The notes under the pieces were generated by a model. That model was given only the letters and a program-made list of their open reading frames with translations. It was not told where the DNA came from and searched no databases. Source: Charina bottae (Eukaryota > Chordata > Lepidosauria > Squamata > Charinaidae). Taken from it: a DNA stretch of 64,000 bases. This document shows, piece after piece, positions 33,501 to 44,202 of this stretch. The translations under genes were made by a program, and so were the position numbers. The stretch is from assembly GCA_023362775.1 (NCBI GenBank), contig JALMGJ010000006.1:57999501-58063500 (forward strand), in the 5' to 3' direction. Positions within the stretch are counted from its first letter, which is position 1; every line of letters begins with the position of its first letter.

Positions 33501-33970
33501 TACCCACAAGGTTTTCAATCACCCCAGTGAACAATGGGGGATGTTTTAAAGCATGAATACTATGCAAGATGGTATTTCTATGGGAGAGTTATTTGCTGGG
33601 GAGGAAAGGACATTTCCCCCCATGTGATTGCAACTCCGAAATTGCTATCTACACCACAAATATTAATAGAGGCTGTCTAAAAGAGAGTTTTGAGTAGCAA
33701 TCTCTTCCGGAGAGGAAAGAATTAACTTTCCTTATAAAATTTCTTCTCCAGCCCATTGCTGGTCTCATGTTTAGAAACAGGTTTCATTAATGTTTTAAAG
33801 CCTAGTTTCTCACTCTCTATTTCATTTTATCTTTGTTCTGATTCCCTTGTTCACTGTAGACTTAGCAAGTTTATTTCTTATGAAACAAAAGCCACGCCAT
33901 TATAGTTACTGGTGGATGTAACTAGTTTGTTATCTTATATACTGTTTACTGTACAGTATGTAAGGCATAA
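30526..33970. other. TE-poor stretch, no gene recognised
   Basis: About 3.4 kb of complex AT-rich DNA with no repeat that I can name. About 31380-31800 is conspicuously high-complexity. I see no exon. Confidence 0.4.
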
Positions 33971-34213
33971 GAGCCAGTTTGGTCTAGTGGTTAAGGTGCT
34001 GGGCTAGAAACCAGGAGACTGAGAGTTCTAGTCCCGCCTTAGGCATGAAAGCCAGCTGGGTGACCTTGGGCCAGTCACTCTCTCTCAGCCCAACTCACCT
34101 CACAGGGTTGTTGTGGGGAAAAAAGGAGGAAGGAGGAGTATTAGGTATGTTTGCCGCCTTGAGTTATTTATAAAAATAATAAAGGTGGGATAAAAAAATA
34201 AAATAAAATAAAT
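33971..34213 (+). mobile_element. Full-length tRNA-derived SINE, type A (best copy)
   Basis: GAGCCAGTTTGGTCTAGTGG head with A box, GAGTTCTAGTCCCGCC B-box relic, CTTGGGCCAGTCACTCTCTC, CACAGGGTTGTTGTGGGGA, then the tail TTGCCGCCTTGAGTTATTTA and AATAATAAAGGTGGGATAAA with A-rich end. This is the best reference copy in the window for type A. Confidence 0.93.
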
Positions 34214-35784
34214 ATGCAGTATGGTCCCATCTAGTGATCATTTGTTTGTTTGTTTTGTCACTCAAGTATCATAGCACTAGTTTTGGTCTATGCAGGCAAG
34301 ACATTTCTTCAGGCATGCAAAATGGTACCACCTTCAATTCCCAGCCCCTTTTGATGGTCTCTTCAGTCTTTAGATGTTGCTGTTGCTGAGATCACGTAGC
34401 TTAAAAATAAAAATTAAACTATGAAGATTTTTTAGGTTTAGCTTTGCATCTGGTCAAAGTGAGAATTCAAAACAATCTGTCCTCTGCTGTTAATTTAGTG
34501 ATAAACCAGGCAGATGTTATTAAGCTATGCTGCAAAATGTTTCTTGAGATATATTTTATAGGCTGACTTTGCAGTAGCTTTTGTCTGCTTTTTTTACTGA
34601 GAAAAAATTAGCATTTTGCCACAATTAAGCCTATTCAGGAGATGCATTTTAGTGATTAATATATAAATTAAAATGTGCAAATATAAAACTAATGTTTTAG
34701 ACTTGCAAATTTTATACCAAATTGAATGATCAGATTGATAGCTGGGGAGATAAGAACAAGGTAGAGTTATAATGAACTAATTAGAGAAAGGATTGGTTAG
34801 ATGTTTTCAAATATGCTGAGTTTAATCTGTTCAATGTTTATAATAATATTGGGAGGAGCAATTCCCATAAAACAACATCTGCTGCAGCACCACTTTTATA
34901 ATACTTTGCCAGGTAGCAGCAACTTATAAATATCTGATAAGGTATTTTGTAAGATGTAATAAACTAAGCAAAGTGATCATATTGAGAATCTTAGTTTACA
35001 CAGGATTATCAACATCATATTTTTCCTCCCAGAGAAAAACAAACAAAAAACACATGTAGTATATTTTTACATGAAACAATACATGAAAGCTTCATTTCTA
35101 AAGTGTGCCTTCCATCTAAAATATACCCTTGTTAGTTACTCTGCTGCGCTGCAAATCACTGAATGCAGATTACTCACCCACAAACAATACTAAGGCATCA
35201 CTGCACTTAGTCAACAATTTTATATAAAACCCCATTTCATGTTTTTTATATCGTTCCCTCACTTCCCACTAAAATTCTGTTGTTATTAGTCCATCCAAAT
35301 GCATTTAAGGGACTGGGGGGGAAAAATACATTATAATCTAATCTATGGCTCCTGTCCTGTCTAAGTTAAATGCACAAGAGGGACTAAAACACTGCTACAA
35401 AACTGCAGATTCAGTAACTACAAAAGATAAATGTGTGTGCATGTGTGTTTATGCACAGCTGTTTTCCTTAGAAAAAGGGAGAACAATGTTCAAATATTTA
35501 GATAGATCCTGATATATTTGTGGAGTTATAAATATTGTTTTCCTGCAAATGAAAGAGTTTTGAGCTGTTTATAAAGAAATAAAACTAAAAAATTGATTCA
35601 TGATATTCAGTCTCGGCACACACAGTTGGCCAGAAATAGAAAATCTTACACATTGCCCCAAAAGAGAAAATCATTCACTAGAAAAAGAGAAAAGAGGATC
35701 TAGATGTGTATAAAATACTGACATATTAAATTATATCTACAAATGTACATTTTGCAATAATATAGAAATATTATGCATACTAGT
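34214..35784. other. Unannotated DNA
   Basis: AT-rich, complex, no recognised feature. About 34560-34800 is rich in ATTA-type words and has no repeat match. Confidence 0.35.
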
Positions 35785-36016
35785 GGAGAGCCGGTTTGGT
35801 GTAGTGGTTAAGGCAACAGGCTAGAATCCAGGAGACCGTGAGTTCTAGTCCCGCCTTTGGCACAAAGCCAGCTGTATGACCTTGGGCTAGTCCCTCTCTC
35901 TCAGCCCTAGGAAGAAGGCAATGACAAGCCCATTCCAAAATATTGCGAAGATAAGCAGCGACTTGTCCAGGCAGTCACCAGGAATCAAATCTGACTTGAA
36001 GGCACCAAAAAAAAAA
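35785..36016 (+). mobile_element. tRNA-derived SINE, type B (Bov-B tail)
   Basis: GAGAGCCGGTTTGGTGTAGTGG head, GAGTTCTAGTCCCGCC, CTTGGGCTAGTCCCTCTCTC, CCTAGGAAGAAGGCAATGAC, and a diverged Bov-B-like tail (CTTGTCCAGGCAGTCACCAG) ending in poly(A) at about 36006-36016. Confidence 0.9.
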
Positions 36017-37342
36017 GGTACACCAGTAGAAAGACTGTGACCAAATGAGCTGTAGCCTGCTTAGTCTGATAGTCTGGTGTCAACAACTCATAGGACAGTA
36101 ATTTAAAAAGAGATGCCTTCAAACCAGGAGCACCTGTGAACAGAGGATCCCAGCAACTGAGCCTTTACTTTGCAGGCCTTCGTGCTGCTTACACTAACAC
36201 TGGCCATTAATCAAGATTACTCAATACTGCTCAAATACTCCAAGACTCTGTTTATGAGCCAGATTTCTTCTCAATATCTCCATTTGCTACTGCCATTACT
36301 ACAGATAAGGATGTCTAGTTGTTACTATGAGAAATCTTTTAATGTCTAAGTTCCCCCAACTTTCATTTATGTTTCCATTACTGAATGGAAATAAAAGAAA
36401 CCTTTCACTTACAGAATTAGAGGTAATTCACTAAGTTCTGAAGTTGAAATATGTAAAACACTTCATATATATATATAAAGGCCCTAAATTCAGTCGCAAC
36501 CATCTCTCCTAAAACAAGAGATGGACCATTTTTAACAATCAGGAGCTAAAAGAAACAGGGTCATTAAGTTACTATGCCATACAACATGGCAGGTACAACA
36601 TCTTCAAGGAATTTTGAATCAATAGGAATTTCTGTAACTGTAATGTATTCATGTTTGTGGCCTGGGAATCTAGGCTGGGCGAAGGTTACTATTTGAATGG
36701 GAATCCTGCCAAGCTAGACTAGGAAGTTAAAACACTTGCACAGCACTTTCCAACAAATGCCAAGAAAACTGCATGTATCCATGTAGTCACCAGGAGCTCA
36801 GCTCACATTAAAGGTGTCTTTATATTTATAGGACATCTGTACAAGGCACAATTTATTGCTCTTTTCCAAAGTTGTTTATAAACTTAACCTAACAGTTTAC
36901 AAACAACTTTGAAAAAGAGCAATAAATTGTGCCTTTGTAATTTGGCAATTGCCATAACATTTCAATGGCATAATCTGTAGCGGTGAACTCTAGTTATTTT
37001 AAAATAGTAAGTGGAAGGTTTGATCTCTTCCTTAAGTATGCACTTTACCTCCTGGAACACTCTGCCTCAAGTGGATATGATCACAGTTGACAATTCTTCA
37101 TTTAAATTATTGACCTTAAAATTAGTACTTTTTTCCCACCCAGAGTGCTTGTTTTCCATTTTCTAAAAGACTTCAACTAAATTCATGTGACGCAGTTAAT
37201 GCATTACCATCAAATGCACAGACATTTGCAAGAATGTTATCTTATACCTTTAGAGATGATATGCATGGATATTTTTAACTGAACTTAAATTTCTGTTAAA
37301 TAACCATAGCTAAGATCTCCTACAATACATCACAATTACACA
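36017..37342. other. Unannotated DNA with one palindrome
   Basis: No gene or known TE apart from the inverted repeat annotated separately at 36841-36938. A short (AT)n tract lies at about 36465-36476. Confidence 0.4.
36841..36938. repeat. Palindrome, 44-45-bp arms, 9-bp loop
   Basis: The left arm 36841-36884 and right arm 36894-36938 are inverse complements apart from two mismatches and one single-base indel. The loop is TAACCTAAC. Arms start ACAAGGCACAATTTATTGCT. It does not match the hAT, mariner or Penelope-like ends seen elsewhere here and has no clear flanking duplication. Confidence 0.9.
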
Positions 37343-37350
37343 TATTATGC

Positions 37351-37675
37351 CAGAGCTTTCCAAACTGTGTGTCGGGACACATTAGTGTGTCGGCTGCAGT
37401 GTCTGGGTGTGTCGCGACTGCTGCTGCCTCCAAGCCCTACCAGGATTCCGTGCAGGTCGTAGTGCCTGCCTTGTGCCTTGCTGCCTCCAAACCTGCCCTG
37501 ACAGGATTCCGCACAGGTCCTAGTGCCTGCCTTGTGCCTTGCTGCCTCCAAACCTGCCCTGCCAGGATTCTGCACAGGTCCTAGTGCCTGCCTTGTGCCC
37601 TGCTGTAAGAGTGTGTCGCGAAATGATGCATGTCTAAAAAGTGTGTCACCAACATGAAAAGTTTGGAAAGCTCTG
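37351..37675. mobile_element. hAT-superfamily element with perfect 8-bp TSD and internal minisatellite
   Basis: It begins CAGAGCTTTCCAAACT and ends AGTTTGGAAAGCTCTG (16-bp terminal inverted repeats). TATTATGC is duplicated at 37343-37350 and 37676-37683. Inside, a 57-61-bp unit beginning GCTGCCTCCAA occurs three times (starting 37423, 37480 and 37541, ending about 37601). No transposase motif is present. It is a non-autonomous hAT copy lying 140 bp from the 3' end of a Bov-B. Confidence 0.95.
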
Positions 37676-37815
37676 TATTATGCATTACCAACAATGTGTA
37701 GACTTCAGCCAACTCATATAAAACACATTTCCCTATCATTTGAAATACTGTAACCCTGATTTGCATCCCATACTCTAGCAGTCAGCACAGAAATACTTGA
37801 GAATTATCTAAAAAT

Positions 37816-40800
37816 TGTTTATTCGTTCAGTCGCTTCCGACTCTTCGTGACTTCATGGACCAGCCCATGCCAGAGCTTCCTGTCGGCCGTCACCATCCCC
37901 AGCTCCCCCATGGTTGAGTCTGTCACCTCCAGAATATCATCCATCCATCTTGCCCTTGGTCGGCCCCTCTTCCTTTGGCCTTCCACTTTCCCTAGCATCA
38001 GCTTCTTCTCCAGGGTATCCTGTCTTCTCATTATGTGGCCAAAGTACTTCAGTTTTGCCTTTAATATCATTCCCTCAAGTGAGCAGTCTGGCTTTATTTC
38101 CTGGAGTATGGACTGGTTTGATCTTCTTGCAGTCCAAGGCACTCTCAGAATTTTCCTCCAACACCACAGTTCAAAAGCATCTATCTTCCTTCGCTCAGCC
38201 TTCCTTATGGTCCAGCTCTCACAGCCATAGGTTACTACGGGGAATACCATTGCTTTAACTATGCGGACCTTTGTTGTCAGTGTGATGTCTCTGCTCTTAA
38301 CTATTTTATCAAGATTTGCCATTGCTCTCCTCCCAAGAAGTAGACGTCTTCTGATTTCCTGGCTGCAGTCAGCATCTGCAGTAATCTTTGCGCCTAGAAA
38401 TACAAAGTCTGTCACTGCCTCCAACTTTTTCTCCCTCTATTTGCCAGTTATCAATCAAGCTGGTTGCCATAATCATGGTTTTTTTTGAGGTTTAACTGCA
38501 ACCCAGCTTTTGCACTTTCTTCTTTCACCTTTGTCATAAGGCTCCTCAACTCCTCCTCGCTTTCAGCCATCAAAGTGGTATCATCTGCATATCTAGGATT
38601 GTTAATGTTTCTTCCAGCAATTTTAACTCCAGCCTTTGATTCCTCAAGCCCAGCACGTCACATGATGTGTTCTGCGTACATGTTAAATAGGTAGGGTGAG
38701 AGTATACAGCCCTGATGTACTCCTTTCCCAATCTTAAACCAGTCCGTTGCTCCGTGCTCTGTTCTTACCGTTGCTACTTGGTCGTTATACAGATTCCTCA
38801 GGAGGCAGACAAGATGACTTGGTATCCCCATACCACCAAGAACTTGCCACAATTTGTTATGATCCACACAGTCAAAGGCTTTAGAATAGTAAATAAAACA
38901 GAAATAGATGTTTTTCTGAAACTCCCTGGCTTTCTCCATTATCCAGCGGATGTTGGCAATTTGGTCTCTAGTTCCTCTGCCTTTTCTAAACCCAGCTTGT
39001 ACATCTGGCAATTCTCGCTCCATGAATTGCTGGAGTCTACCTTGCAAGATCTTGAGCATTACCTTACTGGCATGTGAAATAAGTGCCACTGTTCGATAGT
39101 TTGAACATTCTTTAGTGCTTCCCTTTTTTGGTATGGGGATATAAGTTGATTTTTTCCAATCTGATGGCCATTCTTGTGTTTTCCAAATTTGCTGGCATAT
39201 GGCATGCATCACCTTGACAGCATCATCTTGCAAGATTTTAAACAGTTCAGCTGGGATACCGTCGTCTCCTGCTGCCTTGTTATTAGCAATACTTCTTAAG
39301 GCCCATTCCACCTCACTCTTCAGGATGTCTGGCTCTAACTCACTGACCACACCGTCAAAGCTATCTCCAATATTATTATCCTTCCTATACAGATCTTCCG
39401 TATATTCTTGCCACCTTTTTTTGATCTCTTCTGCTTCTGTTAGGTCCTTACCATCTTTGTTTTTGATCATACCCATTTTTGCCTGGAATTTACCTCCGAT
39501 GTTTCTAATTTTATGGAATAGGTCTCTTGTCCTTCCTATTCTATTGTCTTCTTCCACTTCCGCACATTGTTTGTTTAAAAATAATTCCTTGTCTCTTCTG
39601 GCTAACCTCTGGAATTTTGCATTTAATTGGGCATATCTCCCCCTATCACTGTTGCCTTTTGCTTTCCTTCTTTCTTGGGCTACTTCCAGTGTCTCGGCAG
39701 ACAGCCATCTTGCCTTCTTGGTTTTCTTTTTCTTTGGGACGTTTTTTGTTGCCGCCTCCTGAACAATGTTGCAAACTTCTGTCCATAGTTCTTCCGGGAC
39801 CCTATCTACTAAATCTAGTCCCTTAAATCTATTCTTCACCTCCACTGCATATTCCTTAGGAATATTAGTGAGCTCACATATAACTGATCTGTGGGTCTTC
39901 CCTATTCTCTTTAGTCTGATTCTAAATTTTGCAATAAGAAGTTCGTGATCTGAACTACAGTCAGCTCCAGGTCTTGTTTTTACCGACTGTATAGATGTCC
40001 GCCACCTTTGGCTGCAAAGGATGTAGTCAATCTGATTTCGGTGTCGACCATCTGGTGAAGTCCATGTATAAAGTCGTCTTTTAAGTTGTTGGAAGAGAGT
40101 GTTTGTTATGCACAGTGAGTTGTCTTGGCAAAATTCTATCAGCCTATGTCCTGCTTCATTTTGTTCTCCCAGACCATGCTTGCCTGTAATTCCAGGTGTC
40201 GTCTGACTACCCACCTTAGCATTCCAGTCTCCTGTAATGAAAATAACATCTCTTTTTGGTGTACTATCCAGTAGGTGCTGCAGATCCTCATAGAACTGAT
40301 CTACTTCTGCTTCTTCAGCATCTGTGGTTGGGGCGTATATTTGGATCACTGTGATGTTAAATGGATTACCCTGAATTCGAATTGAGATCATTCTATCGTT
40401 TGGATTGTATCCAAGCACTGTTTTAGCCACTTTATTATTAATTATGAAGGCTACTCCATTTCTTCTGTGGTCCTCTTGTCCACAGTAGTAGATCTGGTGG
40501 TCATCTGATGTGAAGTGGCCCATTCCAGTCCATTTCAGTCTACTGACACCTAAAATGTCTATATTTAATCTTGACATCTCACCAATAACCACGTCCAATT
40601 TGCCCTGGCTCATAGATCTTACATTCCAGGTTCCTATGGTGTGTTGATCTTTAGAACATCGGATTCGTCGTTCACCACCAGCACCGTCGGCCACTAGCCG
40701 TCCTTTCGGCTTTGAGCTAGCTATGTCATCACATCTGGGGCTAGTTGAACGTATCCTCTGTTCCTCCCCAGTAGCATTTTGACCATCTTCCGACCTGGGA

Positions 40801-41031
40801 GTCCCATCTTCCGATGGTATACCAACATATCTCTGGTTGTACTGATCCATTTAGTTTTCACGGCAAGAATACTGGGGTGGGTTGCCATTACCTTCCCCAG
40901 GGATCGTATTTAGTCTGACCTCTCTGCCATGACCTTCCCGTCTTGGGTGTCCCTTCACGGTTTAGCTCATGGTTTCATTGAGGTGCTCAAGCTCCAGCAC
41001 CACGACAAGGTAACGATCTCCTTTGCTGGTA
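37816..41031 (-). mobile_element. Full-length Bov-B (RTE) LINE, minus strand, 11-bp TSD
   Basis: The 3.2-kb element reads from a 5' UTR at 41031 (GAGATCGTTACCTTGTCGTG), through one long ORF, to a 3' end GAGTCGGAAGCGACTGAACG plus AATAAACA at 37816. TATCTAAAAAT flanks it at 37805-37815 and 41032-41042, so both ends are original and it is not 5'-truncated. Bov-B moves by target-primed reverse transcription and is known for horizontal spread between squamates and ruminants. Its 3' end resembles the tails of the type B and C SINEs here. Confidence 0.96.
37819..40850 (-). pseudogene. Bov-B ORF2 (AP endonuclease-RT), nearly complete, one stop and two frameshifts
   Basis: 730 codons are open from 40850. 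The endonuclease shows TIGTWNVRSM, LKWTGMG, IQIYAPTTDAEE, ITGDWNAKVGS and the C-terminal SDHELLIAKF, the AP-endonuclease catalytic blocks. The RT shows KKGSTKECSNYRTVALISHA, QAGFRKGRGTRDQI, motif A as FIYYSKAFDCVDH, KIGKGVHQGCILSPYLFN, and motif C RYADDTTLMAES. In motif A the catalytic Asp (FID in the other copy) is Tyr. A TGA at 38658-38660 precedes motif C, one frameshift lies in the T8 run at 38479-38486 and another near 38424-38431. The last 200 codons are open again (FGHIMRRQDTLEKKLMLGK, RGRPRARWMDDI). It is dead but fairly young. Confidence 0.95.
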
Positions 41032-41060
41032 TATCTAAAAATAGCATTGGATAAATTCAT

Positions 41061-41231
41061 GATAGAGGAGTAAAATAATATACTGCTCCAGTATACTGGA
41101 GAAAGTATGTATGTCTATAATGTAATGCTGTTTAATATTACTCTACAGAGAACCCTATTAAACAGCATTACATTAAAGACATACATACTTTCTCCAGTAT
41201 ACTGGAGCAGTATATTATTTTACTCCTCTAT
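41061..41231. repeat. Near-perfect palindrome, 76-bp arms, 18-bp loop
   Basis: The left arm 41061-41137 and right arm 41156-41231 are inverse complements with about one mismatch and one end base. The loop is TTACTCTACAGAGAACCC. Each arm contains the 16-bp perfect palindrome CTCCAGTATACTGGAG. The loop 18-mer recurs exactly at 41277-41294. It lies between a Bov-B and a SINE and matches neither. Confidence 0.93.
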
Positions 41232-41294
41232 TATGTATTAATATTACTTTAATATTTAGTTTAATAAAGTTTAGTATTACTCTACAGAGAACCC

Positions 41295-41629
41295 AAGGGG
41301 GCGTGGTGGCTCAGCGGGTAAGATGCCTGGCTTGTCGATCAGAAGATCGCAAGTTTGGAGGTTCAAATCCCTAGCCCTGTGTGACGGAGTGAACTCCCAC
41401 ACTAGCCCCAGATCTTGCCAACCTAGCAATTCGAAAGCATGCATATGCAAGTAGATAAATAGGTACCACTTCGATGGGTAGGTAACAGCGTTCCATGTGC
41501 GTCATGCTGGCCACATGACCGTGGAAACATCTTCGGACAGCGCTGGCTCTTCGGCTAAGAAACGGAGATGAGTACCGGCCCCTAGAGTCAGACATGACTG
41601 CACATATGTGCAGGGGGAACCTTTACCTT
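41295..41629 (+). mobile_element. Full-length tRNA-derived SINE, type C, 12-bp TSD
   Basis: A box TGGCTCAGCGGG, B box GGTTCAAATCC, body GGTAACAGCGTTCC and CTCTTCGGCTAAGAAACGG, tail AGAGTCAGACATGACTGCAC with GGGGGAACCTTTACC. TACAGAGAACCC is duplicated at 41283-41294 and 41630-41641. It is a close relative of the copy at 6048-6365. Confidence 0.94.
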
Positions 41630-41641
41630 TACAGAGAACCC

Positions 41642-43970
41642 TAAACATTCTGCAAGGGGCAGAATTTTCATCTAGGAAAATACCTAGATATTTTATAGCA
41701 TACCTAGGCCTTCACAGGCAGCTCCAGTATAGAAATAAATGCCTGGGACAAGGATTCAGGGTTTTATTAGCACAGGACACTGAATGAAATTCCAAGGTTT
41801 TTCTAGGGAGCCTATAATATACAAAGTATACAAGCACAGTTTCTAGAATGCATATTCCTAGAATGCACAGTTCCTGTTTCATGCATTAATTTCTAACCTA
41901 CAGGATTCTCTTCTTATGGCTTTTAACAATTCTACACGAAAGCTTTTTGCATTTATGAATGAAGCAGTCCTAGCCATAAATTAGAAGCTTGCATTTTCAA
42001 CTTTTTCTCAACAATTCTCCTTCAATTCCACTTTCAAAAATTACTCCATTTTGATAGCAATTAAGTTGGGCTTTACCTCCCTCCTCCTTGCCTCCCAGCA
42101 AGACTTGTCAATCCTGTTAGGCCAAAGTCTAATTAAGGGTAGAAAAGTGGTTGTTTTATCTGCCAAATGAAAATAATTTAGTGCAAGTTAATGAGGACGG
42201 GCACAGAACTGATTAGTCATTTTGATTCTAGCTTGTTAAAATGGCACAAATTATTTAGAAAAAGATACAGTAGTATTATATACAGTCTTTTTCATATATT
42301 CTAAACAAACTTTTCCTTGTGACAAATTTAAGTATGCACTTATTTTAATATTGGCTAAAAACAAACATACAACATCCAGATACAAGAGCATGCAGTTTCA
42401 TTAAAAATATATTGTGTGTTTTATTTTCTGCATGTCCAGTTGTTAAATTTAAATTTAAGAAAATAGTGTTTTCTTGAACCATTATTTCTACCCTTCCAAA
42501 ATAGTGGCCTCCAGATATGTTGGATTACAATTTCCTTCACTGTAGGTGGCATGATGGGAGTTTTTGTCCAACACATTTGAAGATTACCTGGTTGGAGAAG
42601 GTTGTATGATCATATCTACTCAACTTTCCCATAATGGTTTGTCAATTTTTAAAATATTATCCATTTTTGATCATCAATTAGTTCAATTTTCTACTGACAT
42701 CAGTCAGCTGTGCCCTTTATTATGCCATGTTTACCAAAAGTCATATGGGTAAAGAAATGAGATAGCAACCAGAAATATAATTGGACATCCTTTGCCCTCT
42801 TGCTTCTAGTGGCAGACTACTATAGAGCTCTCTCTTCTTTACTGTGTAGCTTTCAGCTGAGTTTTGCTCAACTGGTCTAAAACTCTTGGCAACTTTACAG
42901 TTTAGCTGATACAACGTGAGCTAGGTGTTAAAAGCATTTATTCATAAATTCATTACAAAAACATAATTCCTATTTGCAAAAACATGACAGGTGTACAGAT
43001 CCGCATGAAAGCAACCTAAAATGTGGCAGTAACTACAGCTGACTTTACTCTCAAAGAACTTCACTTGTGGAGCAGATAGAAATATTGCTAACAATAACAG
43101 CTCTACTTTTTGACAACACAGTCACAACATAGGAAGTCAGGTATCTTATTACTCCTCTTCTACAGTGAGAACTTCCAATGCAAAACAAAACAAACAAAAA
43201 GAGACAGGACATCTTCATAGATTATTATGGCAGGGTTGGACAGATTTTTTTCTTCTCAAAGCACATTTTCTGAAAAGCAGTCTGCTAAAGCAGAGATGGG
43301 CAATGCTGACGCAAAAGTGGTGAATATAACCCACCCACCCCGACAACCCTATTTTTTTTTCTTTCTTGATTTCTTTTTCTTTCTGACACATTTTTTTCCT
43401 TCCAGAAGTGCATGTTGCCAAGGGAAGAATAGATAGTTCTTACAAATACCTCAAACATTGCCAGATTTCACAATTAGGACAAGATGTAGAGCAGCATGTA
43501 TAGCAAAACCTATAGGCTGCCCTTTCTGCTATTTGGAGATGTGCTCAAACTGAAGACCTTGGCATATACATGTAATAAACAAATAAATAATAATAATTGT
43601 TACTACTACTACTTCTTCTATGCATTACAGAAATGTTAACTTGGCTATGTATGTGTCAGAGGGAATAGTAGTAAAGAAGAAAGAACAGGAGACAGCACCA
43701 CAGTGTTTATGATAAAAGAAATAATCAAATCAAATCTTTATTACGGTCTAAGACCAGCATAATAAAGGAAATAGAAAAATATCTTAGATACCAAAAAGAA
43801 AAAACCAGAAGGATTTGTTTTTTTATTAAGAAAGAACCATTACTAACCTAATTAGTAATCACTGATACGAACAATCATATGCAAGTGATATGATAAACAC
43901 ACATGGGGTGGGGAAAGTGCCCCAAATCTAAATAGCTTGAATAAATAAAGGGATATATAAGGGGGTAGGG
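41642..43970. other. Mostly unannotated DNA
   Basis: No gene is recognised. It includes the foldback relic at 42499-42605. About 43734-43790 (AATCTTTATTACGGTCTAAG and following) looks like a minus-strand 3' end of a LINE; similar short tails occur near 57070 and 62810. About 42100-42260 is complex, ATTA-rich sequence without repeat match. Confidence 0.38.
42499..42605. mobile_element. Decayed foldback MITE relic
   Basis: GTGGCCTCCAGATATGTTGG at the left and GTCCAACACATTTGAAGATTACC at the right are decayed inverse copies around GGCATGATGGGAG. This is the pattern of a common amniote palindromic repeat (tggcctccagatgtgttgga... inverse). The superfamily is not certain. Confidence 0.55.
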
Positions 43971-44202
43971 GAGAGCCAGTTTGGTGCAGTGGTTAATGCA
44001 CTGGGCTAGAAACCAGGAGACCGGGAGTTCTAGTCCTGTCTTAGGCACAAAGCCAGCTTGGTGACCTTGGGCTAGTCACTTTCCCTCAGCCCTAGGAAGA
44101 AGGCAATGGCAAACCACTTCCGAAAAACCTTGCGAAGAAAACTGCAGGGACTTGTCCAGGCAGTCTCTGAGAATTGGACACGATTGAACAAATAAAAAAA
44201 AA
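43971..44202 (+). mobile_element. Full-length tRNA-derived SINE, type B (Bov-B tail)
   Basis: GAGAGCCAGTTTGGTGCAGTGG head, GAGTTCTAGTCCTGTC, CTTGGGCTAGTCACTTTCCC, GGCAATGGCAAACCACTTCC, CTTGTCCAGGCAGTCTCTGA, GAATTGGACACGATTGAACA and poly(A). This is the best type B copy in the window. Confidence 0.93.

Noticed and set aside
37369..37584. Open frame with a repeated protein pattern
   Set aside because: It is the internal tandem repeat of a hAT element read as protein.
37423..37601. CRISPR-like array
   Set aside because: Three direct copies without spacers, inside a hAT element of a vertebrate genome.
39199..39762. 187-codon plus-strand frame, and the 226-codon minus-strand frame at 59935-60615
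   Set aside because: Both are antisense shadows of the Bov-B ORFs, with hydrophobic composition caused by the Lys/Glu-rich sense frame.
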